From positions 186,001 to 250,000 of the forward strand of contig NZ_BDCI01000002.1 of assembly GCF_001613425.1 (NCBI RefSeq): a stretch of 64,000 bases of DNA. The letters run 5' to 3'. Below the pieces are notes generated by a model, which worked only from the letters and a program-made list of their open reading frames with translations, searched no databases and was not told the origin of the DNA. Position numbers and translations under genes: made by a program. Of this stretch, positions 1 through 8,783 are shown piece by piece. The DNA comes from Nocardia vulneris (GTDB lineage: Bacteria; Actinomycetota; Actinomycetes; Mycobacteriales; Mycobacteriaceae). Within the stretch, counting starts at the first letter, position 1. Each line of letters starts with the position of its first letter.

Positions 1-466
1 CGACCAGTTTCGGGACACCGGTGGTCCCGCCGGACAGCGAGACCGACCGAGGTAACCCGTCCGCAGGCAGCCCCGGCGGCGCGACCGCACGCCGGTGGTA
101 GGAAACCAGGCCCAGGTCGTCGCCTTCGACCACCCAGCCGCGCGGATAGCGTTCGACGATGCGCTCTTTCGTCGCGGCCGACCAGCGGTGGTCCACCGGA
201 ATGACGGTGGCGCCGGCCTCCCAGAGCGCGAGGGTGGCCACGACATGACCGATACCCGACGGCAACGCGACGGCCGCGACCGCGCCTTCGCGCAGACCCG
301 CGTGCCGGTATTGCGCGGCGTGCTCGTGCACCTTCTGCACCAACCCGTGCCAACTGATCTCGGCGCTGGTGCCCGCGGAGAACCCGCGCACGCGCACCGC
401 GCACGCGGCCGGGCGCTGCGCCGCCGTCTTCTCGACGAGTTCATTGATCGTGACGGTGCCGTCCAT
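1..466 (-). CDS. AMP-forming acyl-CoA synthetase / acyl ligase, N-terminal part (cut by window edge)
   Basis: Only the first ~155 codons lie in the window; the gene runs off the left edge. The reading frame begins MDGTVTINELVEKTA and shows the start of an ANL-superfamily adenylating enzyme, including the phosphate-binding core motif SGGTTGVPK close to the edge. The family activates a carboxylic acid with ATP as an acyl-AMP, then usually transfers it to CoA or a carrier protein. The ATG follows an AGGTG Shine-Dalgarno that lies inside the last codons of the aminotransferase, whose stop is 2 bp upstream, so the two are translationally coupled. The substrate cannot be judged without the C-terminal two thirds. 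It is the last visible member of the operon that begins at the PanC-like gene. Confidence 0.85.
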   Translation of the reverse strand, partial: MDGTVTINELVEKTAAQRPAACAVRVRGFSAGTSAEISWHGLVQKVHEHAAQYRHAGLREGAVAAVALPSGIGHVVATLALWEAGATVIPVDHRWSAATKERIVERYPRGWVVEGDDLGLVSYHRRAVAPPGLPADGLPRSVSLSGGTTGVPKLV

Positions 467-468
467 GC

Positions 469-1794
469 TCACACCTCCGTGACGTATTCGTCGGCGAGCG
501 AGAGTGTTTCGTCCAACAGCGCCATCCCTTCCCGCAGCTCCGACTCCTCGATGACCAGCGGCGGGCACACCAGGATGATGTTCCAGTGGGTGAGCAGATA
601 CAGGCCCCTCCGGAACGCCTCGGCGGTCAGCCGCGTCATCGGCGCAGCGGCCGCGGCGTCCGGATTGAACGGCACCAGTGGTTCTTTCGTCACCCGGTCG
701 CGCACCAGCTCCAGCCCCCAGAAGCAGCCGGTGCCCCGGACGTCCCCGATCGACGGGTGCCGCTCGGCCAGCGCGCGCAGCTCCGCTTCGATCAAGGCTC
801 CCAGCCGATTCGAGCGCTCGATGAGCCGCTCCTTCTGGTACACGCCCAGCACGGCCACGGCCGCCGCGCAGCCCACGGGGTGCGCGCTGTGCGTGAGCCC
901 GTACGGGAAGGTGGCGTCCTGGAGCCAGCCCGACAGCCGGTCGCTCACCGCCACGGCCGCCAGCGGTATGTACCCGGCGGTCAGCCCCTTCGCGCACGTG
1001 ATCATGTCCGGCACGACATTCCACCGGTCGCACGCGAACCACGTTCCGGTGCGCCCGAATCCGGTCATCACCTCGTCGAGGATCAGCAGGATGCCGTGCT
1101 CGGTGCACACGTCCCGGATGCCCTGCAGATAACCGTCGGGCGGCATGATCACGCCGTTGATACCGGTGATCGGCTCGATGATCACCGCCGCCACGTTCTC
1201 GGCGCCTTCGTACTGGAGCAACTCCCGCAGATGCGGCGCGCCCGAGCACACCGGGCACGGCGTGGGATGCCCCGCCGGGCACCGGTAGGTGTAGGGGTCG
1301 AGCATGCGCACCACGCCGGGAATACCGGGCTCGCCCGCCCAGCGGCGCGGCTCGCCGGTCAGCGTCAACGCGCCCGCGGTGCTGCCGTGGTAGGAACGGT
1401 AACGCGCAATTACCTTGCTGCGCCCGGTATATGCCCGAGCCAGACGGATGGCGGCCTCGTTCGCCTCCGTGCCGCTGCAGGCGAAGAAGAACGAGTTGAG
1501 ATCCCCGGGCGTGACCTCGGCGAGCCGATTCGCCAGCTCCTCGACGATCTCCACGTCCCAGGGGCGCCCGAGCGTGGCCATGGTGGCCACCTGCTTCTGC
1601 ACCGCCTCCTGCACCTCCGTACGGCCGTGTCCCAGATTGGCATTCACCAGTTGGGAGCCGAAATCGAGATACGACCGTCCCGCGGCGTCGAAGAACCGGC
1701 AGCCGTCGCCGCCGACGATGCGCGGCGGCGCCTCCCCGCCCTGCCGCGACCACGACTGGATGACCCGGCCCCTGGGTGACGTTGTCTCTGCCAT
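469..1794 (-). CDS. class III PLP-dependent (omega) aminotransferase
   Basis: 441 aa, full length for class III aminotransferases. The fold-type I hallmarks are present: a Ser-Gly-Thr-Glu-Ala-Asn phosphate-cup region (ACSGTEANEAAI), the DEVMTGFGRTG segment with the cofactor-pyridine Asp, and the Schiff-base lysine in CAKGLTAGY. Relatives use beta-alanine, taurine, GABA or other omega-amino acids with pyruvate or a keto acid. The substrate cannot be read from sequence, but a PanC-like ligase in the same operon makes beta-alanine or a related amine plausible (inference). The gene sits 34 bp after the ABC permease stop and is coupled to the acyl ligase that follows. It has no signal peptide and should be cytoplasmic. 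Confidence 0.9.
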   Translation of the reverse strand: MAETTSPRGRVIQSWSRQGGEAPPRIVGGDGCRFFDAAGRSYLDFGSQLVNANLGHGRTEVQEAVQKQVATMATLGRPWDVEIVEELANRLAEVTPGDLNSFFFACSGTEANEAAIRLARAYTGRSKVIARYRSYHGSTAGALTLTGEPRRWAGEPGIPGVVRMLDPYTYRCPAGHPTPCPVCSGAPHLRELLQYEGAENVAAVIIEPITGINGVIMPPDGYLQGIRDVCTEHGILLILDEVMTGFGRTGTWFACDRWNVVPDMITCAKGLTAGYIPLAAVAVSDRLSGWLQDATFPYGLTHSAHPVGCAAAVAVLGVYQKERLIERSNRLGALIEAELRALAERHPSIGDVRGTGCFWGLELVRDRVTKEPLVPFNPDAAAAAPMTRLTAEAFRRGLYLLTHWNIILVCPPLVIEESELREGMALLDETLSLADEYVTEV

Positions 1795-1828
1795 TTCCTT
1801 GACACCTCCGATTACCTGTGGCGCGCGT

Positions 1829-2581
1829 TCAGCGAATGGCCACGCGACGCTGACTACTGGGGTCGAAGGCCAGCGTCGCGACGATCGACAACACGCACGC
1901 CCACCCGGCCAGCACGAGCAGATGCGGCGCGATGCTCGCCAATCCCCCGTGCTGTGCCAGCACTTCGCGCATCCCGTCCACCGCCCAGTACTGCGGGGTC
2001 AGCGGCGCGAGCGGCTGATTCCATCCGGGCAGCAACCGCACCGGGACCACCGCGCCCCCGAGCACGCCCAGGCCGAGCACCACCAGCTGGCACAGGTTCT
2101 GCATCGCCGAGACGTTGCGCGTGAGCGAGACGAGCACCAGGCCGAGGGCGATCGCGGTCCACGCGATGGACAGGATCAGGACAGCGAGGGCGACGAGCGA
2201 GCCGTTCACCGTCGCGCCGAACAGCACCCGGCCCGTGCCGATCAGCAGCGCCATCTGCGCCGCGGACAACAGGAAGTACGGCACGGCCAACTGCAGCACC
2301 ATCGTCGCACGGGACAGTCCGCTGGTGCGGACCGAACTCCAAGCGCCGGAGGCGTGTTCGCGATAGTGCGCGGTGCCCATGAACATCATGACGTAGAAGC
2401 CGAACATGATGGTGAAGCCCGGCACCGTCTGGTCGGCGCCTGCACCGTCGGTCAGGCGCGCGAAGGCGTCGCTCAGCAGGGCCTGCATCAACAGCGGCGC
2501 CGCGAACAGGAAGACGAACAGCGTGGGGTCGTGGCGCCAGGTCGCCGCTTCTTTCCGGAGGAAGGCCCAGGTGAGCGTCAT
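1829..2581 (-). CDS. ABC-2 type transporter permease
   Basis: 250 aa with about six hydrophobic helices, for example FVFLFAAPLLMQALL, IMFGFYVMMFMGTA, LAVPYFLLSAAQMALLIG, LAVLILSIAWTAIALGLVLV and VVLGLGVLGGAVV. This matches the ABC-2 family of drug, antibiotic or polyketide exporters. Its ATG overlaps the TGA of the ATPase gene by ATGA, so the two subunits are translationally coupled and probably form a half-transporter pair that dimerises in the membrane. The location inside a biosynthesis-like operon suggests export of the operon product or self-protection (inference). Confidence 0.88.
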   Translation of the reverse strand: MTLTWAFLRKEAATWRHDPTLFVFLFAAPLLMQALLSDAFARLTDGAGADQTVPGFTIMFGFYVMMFMGTAHYREHASGAWSSVRTSGLSRATMVLQLAVPYFLLSAAQMALLIGTGRVLFGATVNGSLVALAVLILSIAWTAIALGLVLVSLTRNVSAMQNLCQLVVLGLGVLGGAVVPVRLLPGWNQPLAPLTPQYWAVDGMREVLAQHGGLASIAPHLLVLAGWACVLSIVATLAFDPSSQRRVAIR

Positions 2582-3525
2582 CGCGCCGCCGATCCGGGCG
2601 CGCGCTCGACGGCGTGCAGGAAGGCGTTCTCCAACGACACCGGCACCGCGCGCACGTCCTTGACGGGCAGGTTGCTCGTGCCGAGCACCCGGACCACGGT
2701 CGCGACATGTTCCGGCTGCTCCGCGCCCACCCGAATCCGTCCGCCGTGCAGCGTGATCCGGGTCGCGGGCAACGCCGCGCGCAACAGGGTGGTGACGGCT
2801 TCGGTCTGTTCGCTGACGATCTCGCAGTACGGTCTACCGTATTCGGCCACAAAGCTTTTCACGTCCGCGGTGGCGACGACCCGTCCGGTGTCGAGCACCG
2901 CGATGCGGTCGCAGAGGCTTTCGGCTTCGTCCAGGTGGTGCGTCGTGTACAGCAGCGTCGAGCCCTCCCCGCGCAGTTCCCGGAGCAGGCGGTGGATGGC
3001 CTGGCGGGAATCGATGTCGACGCCGGTGCTCGGTTCGTCCAGCACCATCAGCGGTGGCGCGTGCACGATGCCCATTCCGATCGAGAGCCGGCGGCGCTCG
3101 CCGCCCGACAGGTGTGCGCCGCCCCGATCGGCGAGGTGGCTGAGCCCCAGCCGTTCCATCACCTCCGCGGCCCGGCGTCCGGCGGCGGCGCGCGACATCC
3201 CCCGCACGATCGCGGAGAAGCGCAGGTTCTGCCACACCGTCATCGGCAGGTACACCGTATTGTCTTGCGGGACATAGCCGATCCGCCGACGGACCCGGCG
3301 TCCGTGCCTGCGCACATCGGTGCCGAAGACCTCCACCTGCCCGGCGGTCGGTTTGACCAGTCCGCAGATGATGTCCAGCGCAGTGGATTTCCCGGCGCCG
3401 TTGCGACCGAGCAACCCGAAGATCTCACCGCGTCCGACCGCCAGGCCCACGTCGTCCAGGGCGAGGAACGAGCCGTACTTCTTGCGCAGGCCGCGCACCC
3501 GGACGATCGGTTCGTCGGTGGTCAT
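2578..3525 (-). CDS. ABC transporter ATP-binding protein (drug-export type)
   Basis: About 315 aa. All nucleotide-binding motifs are visible in order: Walker A GRNGAGKS, Q-loop YVPQDN, signature LSGGERRRLS, Walker B LMVLDEPSTG and the switch histidine in TTHHLDEAE. A C-terminal DUF4162-like extension follows, as in DrrA/NatA-type exporters. I chose the ATG at 3525 because it makes an ATGA overlap with the serine hydrolase stop; an in-frame ATG two codons upstream (3531) is equally possible. The permease partner is encoded immediately downstream with another ATGA overlap. Confidence 0.93.
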   Translation of the reverse strand: MTTDEPIVRVRGLRKKYGSFLALDDVGLAVGRGEIFGLLGRNGAGKSTALDIICGLVKPTAGQVEVFGTDVRRHGRRVRRRIGYVPQDNTVYLPMTVWQNLRFSAIVRGMSRAAAGRRAAEVMERLGLSHLADRGGAHLSGGERRRLSIGMGIVHAPPLMVLDEPSTGVDIDSRQAIHRLLRELRGEGSTLLYTTHHLDEAESLCDRIAVLDTGRVVATADVKSFVAEYGRPYCEIVSEQTEAVTTLLRAALPATRITLHGGRIRVGAEQPEHVATVVRVLGTSNLPVKDVRAVPVSLENAFLHAVERAPGSAAR

Positions 3526-4670
3526 GTCCATGACGCGGCCTGGCGTGCCACGATCTCGCGGACCTGATCCCGGTAGTGCACCGCGCGCCCGTAGCACTGG
3601 GTCATCAACACCGCGCCGAGGCCGGTGGGGATGTCGTACACGAAGCTGGTCGCGGCGCGCCCCAGCCAGCCGACGGTGTGCGCGCGCGGATCCAGTGCGG
3701 CCCAGGCCGGATCGCTGCTCGGCACGTGCAGCCCGTAGGAGAAGCCGTAGCCCTTGCCCGGGATGTAGTCGGGGCCGGTACCGGCCAACGGCCCGATCTG
3801 GTCGACGAAGAGTTCCCGGGTGAACGGTCCGAGCGCCGGGATCGACAGCACGCCGTCGCGATCCGGCGTGATCGCGCACAGCAGCGTGGCGAAATCCGCA
3901 GCGCTGGCGTAGCCGCCGGACCCGGCGGATCGCCACACCGGCCGCTCCTGATGGGTCACAAGGCCTTTCGGGGTCGCGGCGGCGTCGGTGAACGGCTGGG
4001 CGACCCGGTCCAGGTCGGCGGCGGCGACGCTGAATCCGGTGTCGCGCAGGCCCAGTGGACGGCACACCCGCTGCTCGACGATCTCGTCCAGCGGCCTGCC
4101 GTCCGCGGTCTCGAGTACCCGGCCCAGCACGTCCATCGCTATGCCGTACTCCCACACCGTGCCGGGGTCGGCCGCGAGCGGTTGGCGTGCCAGGTTGTCC
4201 ACCACCTCGTCGAGGGTGTGCCGCGCGGCGGTGTGCTCGTATTTCCGCACCTGCGCTGTCGCGTAGTACGGCGCGAGGTGCGCCGAGGTGTGGAATCCGC
4301 CGCCGATGCCCGCGGTCTGGCGCAGCAGATCCTGCAGTGACGGTGGCCGTTTCGGTGGCCGCAGCGCGGCGCCCGCGGCCACGCGGCTCGCGGCGAAACT
4401 CGGCAGCCACGCCGCGACCGGATCGGTCAGCCGAATTCGATTCTCGGCCGCCATCGCCAAGGCGGCCAAGGCGGTGCAGACCTTCGTCATGGAGTAGATG
4501 CGGAAGAGGGCGTCGTCGCGCATGGGCCGACCGGCTTCCGGGTCGAGCTGCCCGACGGATCGCACGTGGATCAGTGCTCCGTTGTCGGTCACCGCGACGA
4601 CCGCGCCGGGCAATCGGCGCGCGTCGACCTCTGCCGACACGGCCCCCAGCAGCTCCGCCATCATGTCCAT
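3522..4670 (-). CDS. beta-lactamase-fold serine hydrolase (class C / esterase / LovD-like)
   Basis: 382 aa. The SxxK catalytic motif is SMTK (in RIYSMTKVCTAL), the second-motif tyrosine lies in VWEYGIAMDVLG, and a third-motif-like stretch GWLGRAATS is near the C-terminus. No signal peptide is seen, which argues against a periplasmic beta-lactamase or penicillin-binding protein and for a cytoplasmic esterase, amidase or acyltransferase. Some members of this family (LovD) transfer acyl groups in natural-product pathways. The ATG follows a GGGAGG ribosome site and lies about 58 bp after the PanC-like gene, in the same operon. The role is inferred only. Confidence 0.85.
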   Translation of the reverse strand: MDMMAELLGAVSAEVDARRLPGAVVAVTDNGALIHVRSVGQLDPEAGRPMRDDALFRIYSMTKVCTALAALAMAAENRIRLTDPVAAWLPSFAASRVAAGAALRPPKRPPSLQDLLRQTAGIGGGFHTSAHLAPYYATAQVRKYEHTAARHTLDEVVDNLARQPLAADPGTVWEYGIAMDVLGRVLETADGRPLDEIVEQRVCRPLGLRDTGFSVAAADLDRVAQPFTDAAATPKGLVTHQERPVWRSAGSGGYASAADFATLLCAITPDRDGVLSIPALGPFTRELFVDQIGPLAGTGPDYIPGKGYGFSYGLHVPSSDPAWAALDPRAHTVGWLGRAATSFVYDIPTGLGAVLMTQCYGRAVHYRDQVREIVARQAASWT

Positions 4671-4728
4671 CGTCGCCTCCCGCGCCCCGACCCCCCTGAA
4701 TCTGTCACTGCGGCACCGGCTCTCGGTG

Positions 4729-5568
4729 CTACACCGCTATGTTGTCGATCAGCCGGGTGGGGCCCACCCACCCGGCGGCCACCAGCCTGGTGCCCGGTCC
4801 GCCGGTGCGCACCGGGTCCAGCGTTTCGGGGTCGACCAGTTCGAAGTAGTCGATCCGCTGGATACCGGCTTCGGTCAGGGCGCGCCGTCCTGCGGCGAGC
4901 GCCTCGTCCACCGGGCCGTGCTCGGCCCGTAGACGTGTCGCCGTCTCCGACAGGACGCGGAACAGCGCGGCCGCCGTTGGTCTTTCGGCGTCGCCGAGGT
5001 AGGCGTTGCGCGAGGACAAGGCCAGACCGTCCGGCTCCCGCACGGTCGGTACCGCCCGCACCTCGACCGGCAGGCCCAGGTCGCGCACGAGCGCGCGCAG
5101 TACCACCAGTTGCTGGAAGTCCTTCTCCCCCAGATAGACCGCGGTCGGCGCGAGCATGATCAGGATCTTCGACATCTCGGTGGTGACGCCGGCGAAGTGG
5201 GTCGGCCGGCCCGCGCCGCACAACACCGCGGAAAGGTGCGGAATCGCGACGTGCAAGCCGAAGCCGGGCGGGAAAAGCTCGGCCGCCGTGGGTAACCATG
5301 CGATGTCGGCCGCCGCTTTCTCGCAGAGCGCCAGATCCCTTTCTTCGTCGCGCGGGTAGGCGTCGAAGTCCTCGTTCGGCGCGAATTGCAAGGGATTGAC
5401 GAAGATCGAGGCGAGCACCACCTCGTCACGTTTTCGTGCCTCGTGGACCAGGGCCAGATGTCCCTCGTGCAGGGCGCCCATGGTGGGCACATAGCCGATA
5501 CTCGTGCCCCGCGCCCGCGGCTCGGCCAAAACCTCGTGCAATTCCGCCGTACTCCGGACAACGATCAT
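4729..5568 (-). CDS. panC: pantoate--beta-alanine ligase (pantothenate synthetase), PanC family
   Basis: 279 aa from the ATG at 5568, chosen because GAGGGAA stands about 8 bp upstream and MIVVRSTAEL is the usual PanC N-terminus. The nucleotidyl-transferase signature appears as VPTMGALHEGHLALV, and conserved segments FVNPLQFAPNEDF, YLGEKDFQQL and ALSSRNAYL are present. PanC couples pantoate to beta-alanine through a pantoyl-adenylate. No panB or panD is next to it; the gene instead leads an operon with a serine hydrolase, an ABC exporter, an aminotransferase and an acyl ligase. It may be the housekeeping enzyme or a specialised paralogue using another acid or amine. Confidence 0.88.
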   Translation of the reverse strand: MIVVRSTAELHEVLAEPRARGTSIGYVPTMGALHEGHLALVHEARKRDEVVLASIFVNPLQFAPNEDFDAYPRDEERDLALCEKAAADIAWLPTAAELFPPGFGLHVAIPHLSAVLCGAGRPTHFAGVTTEMSKILIMLAPTAVYLGEKDFQQLVVLRALVRDLGLPVEVRAVPTVREPDGLALSSRNAYLGDAERPTAAALFRVLSETATRLRAEHGPVDEALAAGRRALTEAGIQRIDYFELVDPETLDPVRTGGPGTRLVAAGWVGPTRLIDNIAV

Positions 5569-5759
5569 CGCGTCAATTCCCTCAGCGAAACTCACAGTAG
5601 CCACCGCCACCGATGTCGGAAAACTCCCACACTCGATGCCCACGGCGAGCTTAACAGGAGTCGCGATCCCCAGTTCTCGAATCCGGCTTACTCCGAACGG
5701 CTTTCAGAATTCAGCGGATGAATTCCGGGCATTTCGCCGCATCGGCCGGCGCGCGGCGG

Positions 5760-6440
5760 TCAGCGATTGCCCGGGATCACGATGCCGGTTTCATACGCGA
5801 GCACGACCAGTTGGGCGCGATCACGCACCGACAGCTTGGTGAGCAGCCTGCCCACATGGGTTTTCACGGTCGCCACGCTCAGGTGCAGCGTCGCCGCGAT
5901 CTCGGCGTTGGAGCGGCCCGCCGCGACATGTTCGAGCACTTCGCGCTCGCGGCCGGTGAGCGCGGCGGGGCCGTCCGGCAGCGCGGGCAGCGCGGCAGGC
6001 CTGCGGGCGAACGCGCTGATCATCCGGCGGGTGATACTCGGGGTGAGCAGGGCGTCACCGGCGGCTACCACGCGGATCGCGTGCAGCAGCTGCTCGGGCG
6101 GGGAGTCCTTGAGGAGGAAACCGCTTGCGCCGCTGCGCAGTGCCTGGAAGACGTGCTCGTCCTGATCGAAGGTGGTGACGATCAGGACGCGCGGCCCGTC
6201 CGCGTCGGCGGCCAGGTGCCGCATCGCTTCCAAGCCGTCCATGATCGGCATCCGGATGTCCATCAGCACCACGTCGGGTTGCAGCTGCCGGGCGAGCCGG
6301 ACCGCCTCCCCGCCGTTACCCGCCTCACCGAGCACGCTGAGATCCGGTGCGGATTCGACCAATACCCGGAACCCGGCGCGGATCAGGGCTTCGTCGTCGG
6401 CGATCAGCACCCGGATCGGATGTTCGCGGTCAGCGCTCAT
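5760..6440 (-). CDS. NarL/LuxR-family response regulator
   Basis: 226 aa starting MSADREHPIRVLIADDE. The N-terminal receiver domain has the acidic pocket DDE, the phospho-acceptor Asp in VVLMDIRMP, and the conserved Thr and Lys (VTTF, LLKD). The C-terminal LuxR helix-turn-helix runs from LTGREREVLEHVAAG to SVATVKTHVGRLLTKL. The start overlaps the upstream histidine kinase stop by 11 bp, so the pair is co-translated as one two-component system. Target genes are unknown; the only divergent neighbour is a small membrane protein gene. Confidence 0.95.
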   Translation of the reverse strand: MSADREHPIRVLIADDEALIRAGFRVLVESAPDLSVLGEAGNGGEAVRLARQLQPDVVLMDIRMPIMDGLEAMRHLAADADGPRVLIVTTFDQDEHVFQALRSGASGFLLKDSPPEQLLHAIRVVAAGDALLTPSITRRMISAFARRPAALPALPDGPAALTGREREVLEHVAAGRSNAEIAATLHLSVATVKTHVGRLLTKLSVRDRAQLVVLAYETGIVIPGNR

Positions 6441-7671
6441 CGTGGTCCCGCGACAGCGGAAAGGACGCGCGGACGGCGAACCCGCCCGCGGCCCGCGGGC
6501 CGGCGTCGAGCCTGCCGCCGAACAGCGAAACCCGTTCGCGCATCCCGAGCAATCCGAGTCCGGAACCGCTGCCGTCGGGCTCGGCCGCGCGGGCCGCCGC
6601 CGGACCGGCATCGGTGACCGCTACGTGCAATTCGGTCGGCGCATGGCGGATTTCGACCCACGCCCGGTCGGTATGCGCGTGCTTGACGACATTGGTCAGC
6701 GCCTCCTGCACGATCCGATAGGCGGTGGTCTGCAACAGCGGCGGGACCTCGACCGGGGTGCCGACCACCTCGTACGCCACGTCCAGCCCCTCGTGCCGTA
6801 ATCCCTCGACGAGGTCCGCGATCTCGGCGAGCCCCGGATCGTCCGGTTCGGGGTCCGGGCCACACTCCCGAATCTGCGCCAGCACGCGCCGCAACTCGTG
6901 CAGCGCCGAGCGACTGGCCGATTCGATCGCGCCGAGCGCCGCGCGCGCCTCCCCCGGCCGCTCGTCCAGCACCAGCCGGGCCACTCCGGAACGCACGGCG
7001 ACCATGCTCAGTGTGTGCGAGATCAGATCGTGCACCTCGCGCGAGACACGTAACCGCTCCTCGGCCCGGATCCGCCGTTCTTCCTCGCGCGCCTGCCGAA
7101 TCTGCTGCTCCGCCAAGCTGTTCCGATACGCCCGGCGGGTGCGCACCATATCGCCGAGTAGCCAGGCGGGCACCGCGATCAGCAGTTGCACGAAATCCTG
7201 TTCCTGGTCGGGATGCAGGTCCGCGCCGAGCCAGCCGACGAGGTAGAGCGCGACGAGCGCGCCGCCGGTGACGAGCAGCGACTCGCGGCGCGGGCGCCGA
7301 TCGGCGAGGGTCAGCACGGCGACGCCGAAGGCCGGGCCGGTGTTGCTCACCCACGGCGTGAAGCGGACGCCGAGCAGAGTCGCCACGCACAGCACACCCG
7401 CCACCGCGACGACGACCGCGACCGGCCACCGCCGCCGCACCACGAGCGGGAGCACCGCGGCGACGCCGAGCACCGCGATGGCGGGCGTCGAACCGATCCC
7501 GCTGGTCGCGCCGACCAGCACGGGCAGGGTGAAGAGCAGGAAGCAGCCGGCCGCGATCGCGGCATCGATCCAGTCCGGTCCGGGGCCGACCCGGCGCGGG
7601 ACCGCGATGCGCCGATGAAGCCACGGTGCGGGTCCGGCGATCGGGGTCGGCGGTGTGGTGGTGATCGCCAT
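6430..7671 (-). CDS. NarL-type sensor histidine kinase
   Basis: 413 aa from the ATG at 7671. The N-terminal half has about six hydrophobic segments (roughly residues 36-55, 62-78, 83-101, 111-122, 131-148, 160-173) with no large extracytoplasmic domain, so the sensor is probably membrane-embedded. The HisKA_3 phospho-acceptor is His214 in SREVHDLISHTLS, and the HATPase domain shows VQEALTNVVKHA and GSGLGLLGMRERV. This layout is typical of actinobacterial kinases that respond to membrane or envelope stress. It is paired with the overlapping response regulator. No clear Shine-Dalgarno precedes the ATG. Confidence 0.93.
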   Translation of the reverse strand: MAITTTPPTPIAGPAPWLHRRIAVPRRVGPGPDWIDAAIAAGCFLLFTLPVLVGATSGIGSTPAIAVLGVAAVLPLVVRRRWPVAVVVAVAGVLCVATLLGVRFTPWVSNTGPAFGVAVLTLADRRPRRESLLVTGGALVALYLVGWLGADLHPDQEQDFVQLLIAVPAWLLGDMVRTRRAYRNSLAEQQIRQAREEERRIRAEERLRVSREVHDLISHTLSMVAVRSGVARLVLDERPGEARAALGAIESASRSALHELRRVLAQIRECGPDPEPDDPGLAEIADLVEGLRHEGLDVAYEVVGTPVEVPPLLQTTAYRIVQEALTNVVKHAHTDRAWVEIRHAPTELHVAVTDAGPAAARAAEPDGSGSGLGLLGMRERVSLFGGRLDAGPRAAGGFAVRASFPLSRDHDER

Positions 7672-7835
7672 AGCGCCGACAGTATCCGGCGGTTCGGGCA
7701 GGCACATCGCTCCGGAGTCGCGCGCCGGACTCATTCGGAGGTCGCATGCACGTAGCGACGTCGGCCTCGCGGCGGCCGACGTCTCGCGGCCCAGGGATGA
7801 CGACATCGCCCTGGTCAGCGGGTCAGAGTTGGGGC

Positions 7836-8405
7836 ATGAACAGAGACGACACCCGGGCGGAGCCAGAACTCTCGCGCCCACTGCTCGGCCTCGCCGCGAT
7901 CTCGTTCGCGGCGGGTCTGATTTCCGGCGGCGTGATCTATCTGGATCGGTCCCCGCAGCCACAGGCCCACGTCGCGGGAACGGCGGCGTGGGGGCCACAT
8001 CTCGTGTTGTTCGTACTGGCCGTCGCATCGGTCACGTACCTGATACGCCGACACGGCCTGTCGTCCACCGTATCGCTCGCGCCCGTCAGTCATGGTGCGG
8101 CCCAACGCTTGACGCGCACGGTGCGGTCGATCCCGCGCCACCGGACCGCCTTGCTCCGACTACTGCTCGCCGTCATACCGCTGGCCGTCCTGGTGTACAG
8201 CCCGTACCGGATCGGCGTGCAGATTCTCGCCGGCCTCGACCCGAACTTCACCGCGAACGCGTGGGGCGGGCCGAGCTATCCGGGCGCGATGGCCTGCCAC
8301 TATCTCGACGCGGCCCTGCTGATCGCGGGGTCGGCCTACCTGCTGCACCGGCTGTTGCTACCAGCCAGACGCGGCAAGCAGGCCGAACCTGCGCCTCAGC
8401 GGTAG
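7836..8405 (+). CDS. hypothetical four-helix membrane protein
   Basis: 189 aa from the ATG at 7836 (MNRDDTRAEPELSRPL); a longer reading of 30 extra residues is possible but has no better ribosome site. Four hydrophobic segments are visible: LLGLAAISFAAGLISGGVIYL, HLVLFVLAVASVTYLI, LLRLLLAVIPLAVLVY and YLDAALLIAGSAYLL. I do not recognise a family. The gene is divergent from the two-component system across a gap of about 160 bp and could be one of its targets. It ends 10 bp inside the end of the convergent secreted-protein gene. Confidence 0.65.
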   Translation: MNRDDTRAEPELSRPLLGLAAISFAAGLISGGVIYLDRSPQPQAHVAGTAAWGPHLVLFVLAVASVTYLIRRHGLSSTVSLAPVSHGAAQRLTRTVRSIPRHRTALLRLLLAVIPLAVLVYSPYRIGVQILAGLDPNFTANAWGGPSYPGAMACHYLDAALLIAGSAYLLHRLLLPARRGKQAEPAPQR

Positions 8406-8722
8406 ACCCAGATGCCCCCGCCGCCGAGCGGCAGCACCCGGTCCACCGGATGCGGCACGCCGTTGTCGTCGTTCTGGGTGCAGTCATACGGGAACAGCGA
8501 ATAGTGCCCGTCGCCGCCGCTGCACATCAGCGGACGTGTGGTGCCGTACGGGCTGATCAGGATGCGCGAGGACAGGATCAGGTTGTTCTGTGAAGCGAAC
8601 TCACCGGACCAGTCGTGCCGGTTGGCAAGCCGGGCGTCCGCATCGGGATCGGCGGACGCCAGCGGGGCCGCGACCAGCAGGGCGGTGGCGGCGATACCTA
8701 CACATGCGAGTACTCGTTTCAT
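8396..8722 (-). CDS. small secreted hypothetical protein
   Basis: 108 aa. A clear Sec signal peptide starts MKRVLACVGIAATALLVAAPLASA, with cleavage expected after ASA, leaving a mature protein of about 83 aa. The mature part is rich in aromatic and charged residues and has two cysteines (MCSGGDG and YDCTQ) that could form a disulfide. I do not recognise the family, though small secreted proteins of this type are common in Nocardia and Mycobacterium. No Shine-Dalgarno is evident upstream of the ATG. The 3' end overlaps the convergent membrane-protein gene by 10 bp. Confidence 0.75.
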   Translation of the reverse strand: MKRVLACVGIAATALLVAAPLASADPDADARLANRHDWSGEFASQNNLILSSRILISPYGTTRPLMCSGGDGHYSLFPYDCTQNDDNGVPHPVDRVLPLGGGGIWVYR

Positions 8723-8783
8723 AGGAGGACTATCGGCGATACCGCCCCGCTATTACGAATGGCCGGTCGCGCGCGCGATTCGC

